A stretch of 14,055 nt of DNA, taken from NCBI GenBank assembly GCA_037439705.1, contig JBBIVP010000034.1:1-14055 (forward strand), read 5' to 3'. The stretch is from JBBIVP01 sp037439705 [NCBI: bacterium]. Its GTDB lineage: Bacteria > JBBIVP01. This document shows, piece after piece, positions 14,032-14,055 of this stretch (position 1 is its first letter; the number at the start of each line of letters is the position of its first letter). A program made the position numbers and the translations under genes. The notes below the pieces were generated by a model that was not told the origin of the DNA, did no database searches, and saw only the letters and a list, made by a program, of their open reading frames with translations.

Positions 14032-14055
14032 TTGGCAATTGGTTTATTTTTGAAT
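14032..14055 (+). CDS. Possible start of a divergent gene, 3' partial
   Basis: AAGGAGGGG at about 14017-14024 is followed 7-8 bases later by TTG (14032), opening a frame that reads (M)AIGLFLN to the window edge. A strong ribosome binding site pointing rightward makes a divergent gene likely, but only eight codons are visible. The hydrophobic start could be a membrane segment. No ATG or GTG is suitably placed. The product cannot be named. Confidence 0.3.

Overview
The window is bacterial and AT-rich, with strong AGGAGG-type ribosome binding sites before most genes and tightly packed reading frames. The proteins are rich in Lys and Glu and poor in Gln, and the sulfite reductase looks ferredoxin-type. 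This suggests an anaerobic, possibly thermophilic bacterium, but the lineage cannot be fixed from the sequence. No RNA genes, mobile elements or CRISPR arrays were seen.

Layout. Positions 2-3499 (+ strand) hold a large gene, cut off at its 5' end, for a membrane-anchored tetratricopeptide-repeat protein. Everything from 13923 down to 3516 (- strand) is one tightly packed sulfur-assimilation operon of eleven genes. Junctions range from a 17-nt overlap to a 19-nt gap. A good sigma70-type promoter lies upstream of the first gene at about 13963-13991. In order of transcription the operon encodes: an Rrf2-family regulator with IscR-like cysteines; serine O-acetyltransferase (CysE); [4Fe-4S]-type APS reductase (CysH); a PiT-family permease, probably for sulfate; a JAMM metalloprotease; a fused uroporphyrinogen-III methyltransferase/synthase (CobA-HemD, for siroheme); a siroheme sulfite reductase with a C-terminal TusA domain; a ThiS-cysteine synthase fusion; a stand-alone MoaD/ThiS-family carrier resembling CysO; a MoeB/ThiF-type E1 enzyme; and ATP sulfurylase (Sat). 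The last 130 bases hold the promoter region and perhaps the first codons of a divergent + strand gene.

How it works together. Sulfate would be imported (PiT), activated to APS (Sat), reduced to sulfite (CysH) and then to sulfide (siroheme reductase, cofactor route supported by CobA-HemD). Serine would be activated to O-acetylserine (CysE). Cysteine synthase would join the two. The operon also carries the full parts list of a ubiquitin-like sulfur-carrier pathway: two beta-grasp carriers, one E1-like adenylating enzyme, a JAMM protease and a TusA domain. Characterised relatives are Mycobacterium CysO/CysM/Mec, Wolinella HcyS/HcyF/HcyD and Pseudomonas QbsE/QbsD.

The most interesting point is that neither carrier has a free C-terminal Gly-Gly as encoded. 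The CysO-like protein carries a four-residue tail (KLWN) after its GG. The ThiS domain runs directly into cysteine synthase, with its GGG placed just before an internal Met that has its own Shine-Dalgarno sequence. The Gly codons of both carriers double as Shine-Dalgarno sequences for the next coding unit. The operon's JAMM protease is the natural candidate to expose the diglycines.
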